NCBI GenBank assembly: GCA_965222505.1
Contig: OZ244956.1
Span: 992,001 to 1,056,000 of the forward strand
Direction: 5' to 3'
Length of the DNA: 64,000 nt
Source: G965222505 sp965222505
GTDB lineage: Bacteria; Bacteroidota; Rhodothermia; Rhodothermales; DATKEJ01
Below are positions 51,076 through 60,803 of the stretch, in pieces (position 1 is the first letter of the stretch; every line of letters starts with the position of its first letter). Both the position numbers and the translations under genes were made by a program. The notes below the pieces were generated by a model, which saw only the letters and a program-made list of their open reading frames with translations, was not told the origin of the DNA and did no database searches.

Positions 51076-51939
51076 ATGATCCGCGTTGATAACCTGACCT
51101 TCACCTATCCCGGTGCGGACCGGCAAACGTTGCATGACCTGTCCTTCCACGTGGCCGGGCAGGAAATCCTGGGCTTCCTCGGGCCGTCGGGGGCCGGTAA
51201 ATCCACCACTCAGAAACTGCTCATCGGCCTGTTGCAAGACTACGGTGGCACCATGCAGGTGATGAATCGGGAAGTACGCGACTGGGGGCCGGCTTACTAC
51301 GAACACATCGGCGTCTCCTTCGAACTCCCCAACCATTACCTCAAACTAACCGCCCGTGAAAACCTGAGCTACTTCCGCTCCCTTTACGCGGGCTCCCCCC
51401 TCATGCCTATAGACGTGCTGGCATGGGTCGGTCTGGAGGAGGATGCCGACCAGAAGGTTTCGGCCTTCAGCAAGGGCATGAAGATGCGGCTAAACGTAGC
51501 CCGTAGCCTGATGCACCGGCCCAAAGTGCTGTTCCTGGACGAGCCGACCAACGGCCTGGACCCCCGCAATGCCCGCAACATCAAAGACTTGATCCTGCGT
51601 CTCCGCAGCGAAGGCACCACGGTGTTTATCACCACGCACGACATGACCGTAGCCGATGAACTCTGCGACCGCGTCGCCTTCGTCACCAACGGTGCCCTGA
51701 GCGCCATCGATGCCCCGGCCACCCTCAAAAAACAATATGGCAAACGCTCCGTGCGGGTGGAATACCTGGATGGCACGTCCGAACTCCAAACACAGGAGTT
51801 TCCGCTAGATGGTTTGGGTGAGGATGAAGCCTTTCGCAGCTTGCTTCAATCGGCCCAACGCATTGAGACCATCCACACCCAGGAATCTACGCTGGAGCAT
51901 ATTTTCATTGAAGTCACCGGGGAGGCGTTAACGGTATGA
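51076..51939 (+). CDS. ABC-2 type transporter ATP-binding protein
   Basis: About 287 residues from the ATG at 51076 (MIRVDNLTFTY); earlier in-frame starts at 51064 and 51025 are possible. Walker A is GPSGAGKST, the signature is FSKGMKMRLNVARSL and Walker B is VLFLDEPTNGLD. The switch histidine is in TTHDMT, and a short C-terminal regulatory tail follows. It overlaps the first permease gene by ATGA. The three genes resemble drug- or fluoroquinolone-type ABC-2 exporters; the substrate is unknown. Confidence 0.93.
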   Translation: MIRVDNLTFTYPGADRQTLHDLSFHVAGQEILGFLGPSGAGKSTTQKLLIGLLQDYGGTMQVMNREVRDWGPAYYEHIGVSFELPNHYLKLTARENLSYFRSLYAGSPLMPIDVLAWVGLEEDADQKVSAFSKGMKMRLNVARSLMHRPKVLFLDEPTNGLDPRNARNIKDLILRLRSEGTTVFITTHDMTVADELCDRVAFVTNGALSAIDAPATLKKQYGKRSVRVEYLDGTSELQTQEFPLDGLGEDEAFRSLLQSAQRIETIHTQESTLEHIFIEVTGEALTV

Positions 51940-52661
51940 ACCGTCTTCGCGCCGCCCTCAAACAGGATGTCATCATCCAGTACCACAACAAGCTGTACGC
52001 CGTAGGGGTGGTGGTTTCTCTTTTCCTGATGGTGGTATTGGCCTTCCTGGCTGAACCGGAGCAACTGCCGGTGGCTGTTCCGGCGCTCATCCTGCTTGCC
52101 ATCGGCGGCACAACGATGTTTTATGTGGCCGGAATGCTCCTCTTTGAACGGGATGAAGGCACCTTGCATGCGGTCGTCGTCTCCCCATTGCGTACCAGAG
52201 AGTACCTGTGGTCAAAGCTTATTACCCTGACGGTTTTGGCCACCCTGGAAACGATAATCATGGTCGTCGGGGCCATGTTCATCCTGGGCAGATCGGCGGT
52301 GCTGGATTGGCCCAATGTGCCGATCTTTTTATTCGGCACCATCACGCTGGGGATGATCTACACGCTCGTCGGCCTGATACTGGTGGTGCGCTACGACAAG
52401 ATCACAGCGTTTCTATTCCCGGCGGCGGGGCTGGTCGGGCTCCTCCAAATGCCCTTCCTGTATTTCCTGGACCTGGTGAAACATCCGATCTTTCTGATTA
52501 TTCCCCCCAGTGCCCCGACCCTCATCATCCGGGGGGCCTATCTCCCGCTGACCCCCTGGGAATGGACCTATGCACTGGGCTACACGACCGTCACGCTGAC
52601 CGTGCTCATCCTTTGGGCCAATCGGGCTTTTCACCGGCACGTACGCATGAACCTGGCGTAA
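51936..52661 (+). CDS. ABC-2 type transporter permease 1
   Basis: A 241-residue membrane protein with six predicted helices and the ABC-2 layout (MNRLRAALKQDVIIQYHNKLYAV at the N-terminus). The EGTLHAVVVSPLRTREYLWSK segment is typical of the cytoplasmic loop of ABC-2 permeases. It starts inside the ATPase stop (ATGA) and is followed 4 nt later by a second permease gene, so the three are co-translated and likely form one exporter. Confidence 0.9.
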   Translation: MNRLRAALKQDVIIQYHNKLYAVGVVVSLFLMVVLAFLAEPEQLPVAVPALILLAIGGTTMFYVAGMLLFERDEGTLHAVVVSPLRTREYLWSKLITLTVLATLETIIMVVGAMFILGRSAVLDWPNVPIFLFGTITLGMIYTLVGLILVVRYDKITAFLFPAAGLVGLLQMPFLYFLDLVKHPIFLIIPPSAPTLIIRGAYLPLTPWEWTYALGYTTVTLTVLILWANRAFHRHVRMNLA

Positions 52662-52665
52662 TTCC

Positions 52666-53430
52666 ATGACCCTGGCGCAACTCATCCCCACCCTCAGCCG
52701 CAATGATGCCCGGCGCATTGGCCGAGACCGGTTTCTACTCCTGATGATCGCGCTGGTGATCTATCTGGCAGTCATCTTACGGTTCGGCCTGCCCTGGCTT
52801 GATGGGTACCTGGCCGACAACGGCATCCTGCCCGGTGAGATGATTACCCAACGCCTATCCGATTATTACCCCTTGATCGTGGCCTTCATGGGGGTCTTCC
52901 AGGGGGCCCTCATCACGGGCACGCTCTTCGGCTTTGCCCTCCTGGATGAGAAGGATGACCAGACCCTGACGGCCATGCTGGTCACGCCGGTACCGTTTAA
53001 CCAGTATATCCTGTACCGGGTAGCCGTACCCACGATCCTCTCCGCCTTCATTGTGGTGTTTTTGGTATGGTTCATCAACCAGGCCCTGATCCCCCTCTGG
53101 CAATTGATATTGATTGCATTGGGTGCCGCGTTGGCAGCCCCCATATCGGCCTTGTTTTACGGCATTTCTTCTGAAAACAAGGTCCAGGGCCTGGCAATGT
53201 CCAAGTTCGTGAGCCTGTTCGGCTACATCATCGTCGGCGCGTGGTTTGTCGATGAACCGTGGCAATGGCTGTTTGGCCTGTTCCCCCCCTACTGGATCAC
53301 GAAAGCCTACTGGCTGGCCCTCGAAGGCCGGTCCCTGTGGGTCGGCACGCTCCTCCTCGGCGTTGTGCTGCAAGCCGGATTGATCGTATGGCTAGTGGGC
53401 CGGTTTAAACGGGTGGCGTATCGCGGATAG
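52666..53430 (+). CDS. ABC-2 type transporter permease 2
   Basis: A 254-residue membrane protein with about six helices. The cytoplasmic-loop segment DEKDDQTLTAMLVTPVPFNQYILYR matches the ABC-2 permease pattern of permease 1 (EGTLHAVVVSPL). The two probably form a heterodimeric channel with the ATPase. The gene ends 30 nt from the convergent lactonase gene, without a clear terminator. Confidence 0.9.
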   Translation: MTLAQLIPTLSRNDARRIGRDRFLLLMIALVIYLAVILRFGLPWLDGYLADNGILPGEMITQRLSDYYPLIVAFMGVFQGALITGTLFGFALLDEKDDQTLTAMLVTPVPFNQYILYRVAVPTILSAFIVVFLVWFINQALIPLWQLILIALGAALAAPISALFYGISSENKVQGLAMSKFVSLFGYIIVGAWFVDEPWQWLFGLFPPYWITKAYWLALEGRSLWVGTLLLGVVLQAGLIVWLVGRFKRVAYRG

Positions 53431-53460
53431 AACCTGGGATTGTGCTTGTACAGTTCGGGA

Positions 53461-54633
53461 TTAGGCTTTCTGTTGGGGCCGGAACTTGAGGCATACGGGA
53501 GACGGCACACCGGTAATGTGGCCGGTGGAGAGCAATGCTCCGGTTTCCGGGTTGATGCGGAGGGTCACGACGGTGCTGCTGCGCTCGTTGGCCACCAGCA
53601 AGAAGGTACCGGTGGGATCAATCACAAAGTTGCGGGGCCAATGGCCCTCCGTGGGCGTGTAGCCCTGGGGTGTCACCCGGCCATTTTCCGGATCAACGGC
53701 GAACACCGCGATGCTGTCGTGCCCCCGGTTAGAGCCGTATAGAAACCGGCCACCAGCCGAGAGGTGCAGATCGGCACAGTAGTTTTCTCCCGTAAAATCC
53801 CCCGGTATGGTCGGCACGGTTTGAACGGGTGCGAGTTGGCCCGTTTCCGGGGTATACTCAAACACCGTAAGGGTCGAATTGAGTTCATTGATGACGTACC
53901 CGTGCCGCCCACTCGGGTGAAACGCAAAGTGGCGCGGCCCTGCAGCCTCGCCTACATGCATGGGCCGGTGTGGGGTCAGTTGCCCGGTCCCTGCATCCAA
54001 ATGGTAGGTATACACTTGGTCCAGCCCCAGATCGGCCACCATCGCGTAGAGGCCTGAGGGGTCTGGCGTGATTGAATGGGCATGCGGGGCTTCCTGGCGC
54101 GGATGGGTGCCCTGCCCTTCATGTTGCATCACCCCCACGGCTTCGCCCAGCCGCCCCTCGGCTTCAAGGGGTAAAACGGCCACATTGCCACCCACATAGT
54201 TGGCCACAAGGAGCCATTTTCCGGAGGCATCCACATTCAAATGGCACGGTGCCCCCCCACGTGAAGCCTGCCGATTCAGGAACGAGAGTCCGCCACTTTC
54301 ATCGACAGCAAAAGCACTCACAGCCCCGCCGGGATGTCCTTCGTAGAGCGTCAATTCATTCACGGCATAGAGGTGAGAACCGTCCGCATCAAAGGTGATA
54401 AAGGATGGATTATCGGCCTCGGCGAGCAGTGCGCCGGACCCCAATGCGCCGGTTTCCGGGTTGAGCCGGTAGCGGTAAATGCCCCGGCTTTCGCCCTGGG
54501 TGTAGGTCCCGATGTAGAGGCCACGCTCGGTGACGGGCATGGTGGTTTCAGTGGCGGTACAGGCTGCCAGACCTACGGATCCCAGACCCATAAGTTTAAC
54601 AAAATCGCGTCGGTTTAGTGGGGGGTGTATCAT
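53461..54633 (-). CDS. Lactonase-family beta-propeller protein, Tat-exported lipoprotein
   Basis: A 390-residue protein. The N-terminus has a twin-arginine signal (NRRDFVKLMGLGSVG) ending in LAAC (Cys25), so it is exported folded and lipid-anchored. The mature part is a seven-bladed propeller of the 6-phosphogluconolactonase/YkgB type (IGTYTQGESRGIYRYR, HLNVDASGKWLLVANY, PRHFAFHPSGRHGYVINE, PRNFVIDPTGTFLLVANE). An exported location argues against a role in the pentose pathway. It overlaps the upstream gene by ATGA, so the two are coupled. Confidence 0.9.
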   Translation of the reverse strand: MIHPPLNRRDFVKLMGLGSVGLAACTATETTMPVTERGLYIGTYTQGESRGIYRYRLNPETGALGSGALLAEADNPSFITFDADGSHLYAVNELTLYEGHPGGAVSAFAVDESGGLSFLNRQASRGGAPCHLNVDASGKWLLVANYVGGNVAVLPLEAEGRLGEAVGVMQHEGQGTHPRQEAPHAHSITPDPSGLYAMVADLGLDQVYTYHLDAGTGQLTPHRPMHVGEAAGPRHFAFHPSGRHGYVINELNSTLTVFEYTPETGQLAPVQTVPTIPGDFTGENYCADLHLSAGGRFLYGSNRGHDSIAVFAVDPENGRVTPQGYTPTEGHWPRNFVIDPTGTFLLVANERSSTVVTLRINPETGALLSTGHITGVPSPVCLKFRPQQKA

Positions 54634-55556
54634 GGAAGTGCAGAGGCTACAGGGACAACGTAGAGATCACCCGGCGCACGCCCCTCAACCGCTCCCTCAG
54701 GCACCACGCCAGGTCGTTCGGAAGTAAAAAACAACGTGGTGCCGTCCGGACTCACAGACGGCGCAAACTCTGTATACGGCGAATTGACGGCCGGCCCCAG
54801 GGCCTCCACATCGGTCCAGCCGCCATCGGCCAGCCGCCGACTGATATAAATATCTGCCTGACCGGTATGGCCGGAAACGAGCAGGAGATAACTTTCATCC
54901 GGCGCAATGGTAGGGTTGGTCAGCCGCAACGTATCGGCCCCGAGGACCAAGCGTTCAGGAGCCTGAAACGCCCCCTTTTCCCAAACAGCCCGATAAAGCC
55001 CAACGCCATCACCCTCAGCCTCAAACACGCTAAAATACAGGGTACCGTTGGTCGATAGGGTAGCATAGATTTCATCCTGATCCGAGTTGACCGGTATCCC
55101 CAGGTTAACCGGATCACGCCACCCGGTGTCACTTCGTTCGACGTACCAGAGGTCATATGCCGCTGGTTCGGTGCCTTCAATGGGGCGCGTGGAACTGAAG
55201 TAAAGCCGTTGGCCGTCCGGCGAGACAAACGGGTCTACGTCCCGATACGTCCCGTCCGAAAACGGCAAAGCCTCCGGCTCCGTCCATTGCCCATCTACAA
55301 ACGAGGACGTCCAGATACGGATGGCACTCCGGTCTGCCGGCATGCGGTTGAAATAGACCGTGTGGCCGTCCGGCGAAAACGTCGTCGCAAACTCCGGCAG
55401 GGCCGAAGATACAATCCCCTCGGAAAACATTTGTGCCACCGTTACCGTGTCGGCCACCTGGTACGGCGGCGGATCGGGCGTAGGCTGCGGAGGGGATGGG
55501 GATTGTTGGCAGGCTGCCCAGAAGACGAGGAAGACGAATATGGTTAAGCGAGACAT
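54630..55556 (-). CDS. PD40/TolB-like beta-propeller lipoprotein
   Basis: About 308 residues from the ATG at 55556 (MSRLTIFVFLVFWAACQQ), a lipoprotein signal ending WAAC. The repeats ATTFSPDGHTVYFNR, DPFVSPDGQRLYFSST, NPTIAPDESYLLLVSG and APSVSPDGTTLFFTSE are WD40-like PD40 blades. The stop overlaps the start of the lactonase gene. The pair probably encodes two surface or periplasmic propellers; substrates unknown. Confidence 0.88.
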   Translation of the reverse strand: MSRLTIFVFLVFWAACQQSPSPPQPTPDPPPYQVADTVTVAQMFSEGIVSSALPEFATTFSPDGHTVYFNRMPADRSAIRIWTSSFVDGQWTEPEALPFSDGTYRDVDPFVSPDGQRLYFSSTRPIEGTEPAAYDLWYVERSDTGWRDPVNLGIPVNSDQDEIYATLSTNGTLYFSVFEAEGDGVGLYRAVWEKGAFQAPERLVLGADTLRLTNPTIAPDESYLLLVSGHTGQADIYISRRLADGGWTDVEALGPAVNSPYTEFAPSVSPDGTTLFFTSERPGVVPEGAVEGRAPGDLYVVPVASALP

Positions 55557-55575
55557 GGATGGGGGATATTTGTCA

Positions 55576-55651
55576 TTAGATGATTGGTGATTTAGGAAAA
55601 ACAAAGTACAAATCACAAATTACCAATGACCAATGACCAATCACAAATCTC
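55576..55651. repeat. Heptameric inverted repeat (GATTGGT / ACCAATC type)
   Basis: The left arm (55576-55596) has GATGATTGGTGATTTAGG. The right arm (55607-55651) has tandem ACAAATC, ACAAATT and ACCAATG units in a strict 7-bp period. It ends at the TamB stop codon, so it lies where a terminator would be. Confidence 0.8.
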
Positions 55652-58600
55652 AAAACGCGTATTCCCACAACAGGTTAAACCTTAACGCGTCGTTGCGATA
55701 GGCGAGACGGAACAGCATCCAGTCGAACATCCGGTATTCCAGGGAGACCTCCGGCTGCTGGCTCCCGTCGGCAGTCTGGTTGCTACTGCTCAGGACCACC
55801 GGCTGCCGCCATGAAGCGTAGAGGTCCGGGCTGACGTATTTGCCCACCGTAATCGTAGCGCCATCCAACCCATCATTGTCGATCTGGACCACATCCAGAC
55901 CCAACCGACTACCGGCGTACAAGGCAATCAGGTTGCTTACCTGGGCAGCTACGGCCTCCAGCGCCAAGTCTGAACTGCTGCCGAACATGTCTGCCCCGGC
56001 AGGCCGGTTGAAGGTGATGTAGGAGACAATGTCGATGATAGGCATGGGCGGATTGAACGGCTGACCGTTGCCGTCCAGGGCGCGGTAGGTAAGGCTCAGG
56101 TCCTCTTCCCGGCCTTTGATGACCAATTCAATCTGCACCTCGTCTCCCCCGATGTCCGTGCGCGACGGCACGCGGTACCGCGCATTGATCGAGTCGATAT
56201 AGGCTTCTTCAATCGGACCATTGAAGATGAGTTGGCCAGACTGGATATCAAACCGTTTCCCAAATTGCCGGATGTAACTCCGCTTCGCGTTCACGTCAAT
56301 GTTGCCAAACAACACCGGATCCAAAGAACCAGAAGCCTTATCCATCTCCAGCGTGCCGTCGAATTCCACATTCATCTCCGGGCTGGCCGAGGAGCGGAGC
56401 CACACATTGCGCATGATCTCCACATCCAGGTCCATTTTCATCTCGGTGTAAAAATCAAAGGTCGTGGTATCGACCTCGGAGACCCGGTAGCCGAAGCGCT
56501 CTTCCAGAATCTGCAAATCCCGCTGGGTCAGTTGAACCGGCTCCAGTACCTCAGCGGTAAGCTCTTCTGTCAGGAAAATATCGGCCGGGCCGAAGCGTAG
56601 CTTGCCGGACAGTTCAGCCTGGCGCGTGTTGCCCTTGAGGGCCATGTCTCCGCCGATGGCGGCCTGGTAGGTCTCCGTCCAGATGGCCCGGAAGTTGTTG
56701 GCCTTCAGGACGAGGTCTAGGTCGGCTTCAGTGAGTTGGGTGAACGCAAGGGTGCCTGTGGCCGTCATACTGCCCTCACCGGAACGCAGCGTCAGGGCCG
56801 AGAGGTTGGCATTTCTGCCGGAGAGGGTGGCGGTCCCTTCGATGTTGTTGTAGACAATCTCAAACGCAGGCAAGCCAATCAATCCTTCCCTAATCTCAAC
56901 ATCCCCGCTAAGATTCGGCTCGGAGAACGTGCCGTCGATGTTGACCTCTGCCACCACACGCCCGTCCAGTCGGTTGACCAATAGTGGATCCAAAAACGGT
57001 TCAATCAGGCGGAGGGCAAAGTCGTCGGCGCGGATAGCCACCTGGACATCGCCGGGGCGCATGAGCTCGCCGGAGCCGGTCAGGGCGAGATTCATGGGGA
57101 TGTAGCCCTTGATCGTCCCGGTGGTCTCTCCATTGTCGATCACACGTCCGTCTATATTCAGCCGAAAATCGCTGTAGCTCAGTTCTGATTGAAACGCGCC
57201 CACGGGCCGTCCATTCGATGTGACGTCCCGCATGCCCAGGCTCCCCTCAATGGTCGGCGAGGCCGCCGAACCACTCATGATGAGATAGCCTTCCAGCACC
57301 CCATCCAACCCCGTATACCCAAGGATATCCGCCAGGGCGCCGGTCTGAAATTGCTCGACGGTCATCACCAGATTTTGCTCACCGTCGAAGTCGATTTCCC
57401 CATCCACGGCAATCTGTTGATCTCCCGAAAACAGCAGGAAATTGCGGATGTAATATTTGTCTTCCATCGTGATGCGCGCATCCTGGCTCAATTCCCAGCG
57501 GTGCTCGTCCAGCCGCATGTTGAGGGCTTCGAACACAACGGCCTGCGGCGTTGAGGATCGGTCGATGTACCCGCTGTAACTGGCATTGCGGTAACGGCTC
57601 ATACGGACTTCCCCCTCAAACCCGATCCGTTCAGGTGAATACGAGAACTGGATTTGTTGCCGTTCGAGCGCAAATCCCGGCATCGAGGTATACCCGAGCA
57701 CAAGGGTGGTTTCCCAACGCAGGGCCTCCCGGTATTCCCCTAACATCAACCCTTCTACACCGGACACATGCAGGCCATCGTAGGCGAGATACCGCAACTG
57801 GGGCTCGATTTCAAAGCGGGGCCGCCCCGGAATGCCGCGCACGTGTACATCCATCAGCCCCTCACCCGCCAGTTCTTCGGCCCCGATCAGCCGACGCAAC
57901 GGGGTCATGCTTTTCACGGCCAGTTGCCCCTTGAAATCAGAGGGCGCAGCCCCCTCGGCTTCATAAAACGCAATGCGCCCCTCACCGAACGCATCGGCCA
58001 CATTGGACTCGATGAACAAGGTGTCTACGGCCAGTTGCCCACCAGCATAATTGAACACGGCTTGCAAGGAATCGACCTGAACGGCATCTACCCGCGAGCC
58101 CCGTACATCCACCGCTCCGGCCATGTCCATCGTTGCCGGATCGGTACCACGCCCGGCGATGCTAAACCCGACGTTGAGCCGCGTGGCAACCGTATCAATA
58201 CCGGCCAGCGCAGCAGCATCCACATTGGTCAGTTGCCCGAGGGCTTCGTAGGTGATAACCTCATCAAACAGCCGCCCTTCCCCGACCAGCATGATCCGGC
58301 CCTGTGCCACGTTTACTGCTCCATCTACCCGCATACTGCCTTCTCGCAAAGTCACGGTGGCCCGGCCTGTGGATAAGGATTCTCCGTTCAGGCGAGAGGG
58401 AATCAGCGTACAGGAAGCCGTCACGGCGGCGGTGTTGGGTTCGAAACCCAGTCCCTGAACATTGCACCAGCCGTTCAGGTCCGAGGTGAGTTGTGGATTG
58501 CCCAGCACAGCCCCAAGGTCCAGCCGACGAAAAATGCCCTGGGAGATCGAATAAGCCGGTACCTCGGCAAACGGCGTACCAAAGCCCACCAGGGTCAATT

Positions 58601-60803
58601 CTCCTTCTGGAAAATCGAGGGCACCGTTAAATTCGGCCCGTTCATCACGGAGCCGGATCGTCACGCCCCCACCCTGAATCACCTGCTCATTGTACTGCGA
58701 CGGCAACACCTCCAAGTCAAACGACAACGTGAGTTCAGGCAGCGACGGACCCGTGCCGAATCCTGTAAATGTCCCATTCAGGGTGCTCTGCTGCGTGGGA
58801 TCGTCGGTAAGTACACCGATGTCAACATCGGAAAATGTACCCTGGGTAAGCCGCAGGTCAATGGCTGGATCGAAAGGCCGCACAGTACCAGCGGTTGAAA
58901 TCGACCCGGCCTCCAGGGCAGCCAGGACCTCAAACCCGAGGGTGCCGCTGGTCACCCGAGCCTCGGCCTCGCCCATACTGATGGCATACGTCTGATACCG
59001 CCCCGCCTCCAGCCGAACCCCGGCATCCAGCGTCATCTGTAAGGGGTCCGTACCCGTACCAACAACGGTGAAGGTGCCCGTGAGGTCACTGTCCTGCGTC
59101 GCATCCCCTGTGAGCGCAGCTACATCCAGGTTGTTGAAAGTGCCCACATCCACCTGATACTGCAATGCCCGCCCGAGGAAATCGACCGATCCCTGTGCAG
59201 CCAACCGCCCGGCTTGCCTTGCCGCACCCTGCCGCAGATCCAGGGCCGTATCGAAGGCCAGCCGACCGTTACGCAACCGCAACCCCACAGCCCCACTGTC
59301 CACGACAGCCTGTTGCCACCGCGTCCCGGCCAGTCGGATCGTACCGTCCGAGGTCCCGTCCTGTATGTCCAGCCCTGTGCCCTGAAGCACAAACGTGCCA
59401 TTGAGTACCGCTTCCGAAAGCATCTCCGGCGAATCGGGCATCCAGGGGGCCGGAGCGAGGTCCCGAAAACGCCCTGACAAGTTGTAGGTGGGCACCTCGT
59501 CGAAGGGCCGGGCCGTACCGTTGATCTGCACTTCGCCCCCAAACCCACCACCGATCAGGCTCAGCGTGGCCCTGCCCTCATCAAATGTGGCAGCAAAGAC
59601 ATTGTCCGGCAATACCTGTCCGCGCCATTGAGCGTCCCGCAGACGAATGCGGGCCATACCATCCAGGGCTTCCAGTCGGGGACCGGCGAGGTCAACTTCC
59701 ACATCCCCCTGTAACTGTCCCGTGTGGCCTGGATTGGCGGTAAAGTAGGCCGGGTTGAGTTGGCTAATCTGGCCCTGCACGTTGTAGCGCACCGGCCCCT
59801 CCGGCACTGGTGTCAACCGGCCCTCCAGCATCACCGAACCCCCATCTGTGAAGGCAAGATCGGCACGGGTAATCACGTCCCGGCCTTCGCCATGGACCTG
59901 TACGGTTCCTGTTACACGTCCGCCGGGGGCCAGGCCGGGCACCAGGGCCGCCACATCCCGAAAATCAAGCGGCGCTGCACGGATGGCAAATTCATTGGCA
60001 GCCGTTGCCTCACCGGAGGGCCAGACCATCAAGCCTCCGGCATAGAGGGTACTCCGGGTTGAGACTGCCCGCAGGGTGTCGAGGTCAAGCTGCAAGCCGT
60101 CGAGGGTACCGGCGGCATCAACCTGAAGCGCATCCATTTCCAGAGGCATTTGCAACAACCCGGCCAGGGTATCGACCCGCATCCGAAAGGCTTCCGGGCC
60201 ATAGTGCAGGTCCCGAATGGCCAGGTTCACATCGGCCCCGTGAACCGTAGAATCCCCGTCGGGTTTGTAGTAGCGGATGGCCAGATCCCCGACCGTGATG
60301 CGCCCGTCATCCACCTGAAAGACCCATGCCGAGGCCGTGGTGTCTTCGCTGACCGGCAGCAATTTGCCGAGGTTCCAATTGTGCGCTGCGTCTTCGGCCA
60401 TCACGAGGACGGGCCGGGTTAAATCGAGGGTGCGCAAGTGAATGGTTTTGCGCAGCAGGGCACTCAGGCTGTACCACGCCTCTACCACCGGCACCTCCAG
60501 GGTGGTCCCATCACGCTGAATCAGGCGTACGTCATGGGCGCGGACATGCGAGAGCAGGTTGCCCTCGATGCGGCCGATTTCGACACGCCCATCGGCCAGT
60601 GTGGCATTGACCTGGTGCTCAATGATCTGGCGCACCTGTTCCTGGCCCCAACTGGTTTGTGCCACAGCGCCCAACCCAATCACGAGGAGCAGCAACGCAA
60701 TCCCGAGGTAGATCATCCAGCGCATGACCTTCAGGAAGCGCCTCCGTTTGGAGGGGAGGGCTTCAGGCTGTACAGTCGGTATGTTTCGGGCCTGTTGATG
60801 CAT
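55650..60803 (-). CDS. tamB: TamB-family translocation/assembly protein
   Basis: A 1717-residue periplasm-spanning protein. One N-terminal transmembrane helix (~28-49, WMIYLGIALLLLVIGLGAV) is followed by a long run of beta-helical repeats that form a hydrophobic groove. The TamB_C/DUF490 domain (~1260-1717) ends in the outer-membrane-type LLWEYAF. Such proteins link the inner membrane to TamA or carry phospholipid to the outer membrane. The start codon overlaps the stop of the TamA gene by 1 nt (TGATG), indicating a TamA-TamB pair. Confidence 0.95.
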   Translation of the reverse strand: MHQQARNIPTVQPEALPSKRRRFLKVMRWMIYLGIALLLLVIGLGAVAQTSWGQEQVRQIIEHQVNATLADGRVEIGRIEGNLLSHVRAHDVRLIQRDGTTLEVPVVEAWYSLSALLRKTIHLRTLDLTRPVLVMAEDAAHNWNLGKLLPVSEDTTASAWVFQVDDGRITVGDLAIRYYKPDGDSTVHGADVNLAIRDLHYGPEAFRMRVDTLAGLLQMPLEMDALQVDAAGTLDGLQLDLDTLRAVSTRSTLYAGGLMVWPSGEATAANEFAIRAAPLDFRDVAALVPGLAPGGRVTGTVQVHGEGRDVITRADLAFTDGGSVMLEGRLTPVPEGPVRYNVQGQISQLNPAYFTANPGHTGQLQGDVEVDLAGPRLEALDGMARIRLRDAQWRGQVLPDNVFAATFDEGRATLSLIGGGFGGEVQINGTARPFDEVPTYNLSGRFRDLAPAPWMPDSPEMLSEAVLNGTFVLQGTGLDIQDGTSDGTIRLAGTRWQQAVVDSGAVGLRLRNGRLAFDTALDLRQGAARQAGRLAAQGSVDFLGRALQYQVDVGTFNNLDVAALTGDATQDSDLTGTFTVVGTGTDPLQMTLDAGVRLEAGRYQTYAISMGEAEARVTSGTLGFEVLAALEAGSISTAGTVRPFDPAIDLRLTQGTFSDVDIGVLTDDPTQQSTLNGTFTGFGTGPSLPELTLSFDLEVLPSQYNEQVIQGGGVTIRLRDERAEFNGALDFPEGELTLVGFGTPFAEVPAYSISQGIFRRLDLGAVLGNPQLTSDLNGWCNVQGLGFEPNTAAVTASCTLIPSRLNGESLSTGRATVTLREGSMRVDGAVNVAQGRIMLVGEGRLFDEVITYEALGQLTNVDAAALAGIDTVATRLNVGFSIAGRGTDPATMDMAGAVDVRGSRVDAVQVDSLQAVFNYAGGQLAVDTLFIESNVADAFGEGRIAFYEAEGAAPSDFKGQLAVKSMTPLRRLIGAEELAGEGLMDVHVRGIPGRPRFEIEPQLRYLAYDGLHVSGVEGLMLGEYREALRWETTLVLGYTSMPGFALERQQIQFSYSPERIGFEGEVRMSRYRNASYSGYIDRSSTPQAVVFEALNMRLDEHRWELSQDARITMEDKYYIRNFLLFSGDQQIAVDGEIDFDGEQNLVMTVEQFQTGALADILGYTGLDGVLEGYLIMSGSAASPTIEGSLGMRDVTSNGRPVGAFQSELSYSDFRLNIDGRVIDNGETTGTIKGYIPMNLALTGSGELMRPGDVQVAIRADDFALRLIEPFLDPLLVNRLDGRVVAEVNIDGTFSEPNLSGDVEIREGLIGLPAFEIVYNNIEGTATLSGRNANLSALTLRSGEGSMTATGTLAFTQLTEADLDLVLKANNFRAIWTETYQAAIGGDMALKGNTRQAELSGKLRFGPADIFLTEELTAEVLEPVQLTQRDLQILEERFGYRVSEVDTTTFDFYTEMKMDLDVEIMRNVWLRSSASPEMNVEFDGTLEMDKASGSLDPVLFGNIDVNAKRSYIRQFGKRFDIQSGQLIFNGPIEEAYIDSINARYRVPSRTDIGGDEVQIELVIKGREEDLSLTYRALDGNGQPFNPPMPIIDIVSYITFNRPAGADMFGSSSDLALEAVAAQVSNLIALYAGSRLGLDVVQIDNDGLDGATITVGKYVSPDLYASWRQPVVLSSSNQTADGSQQPEVSLEYRMFDWMLFRLAYRNDALRFNLLWEYAF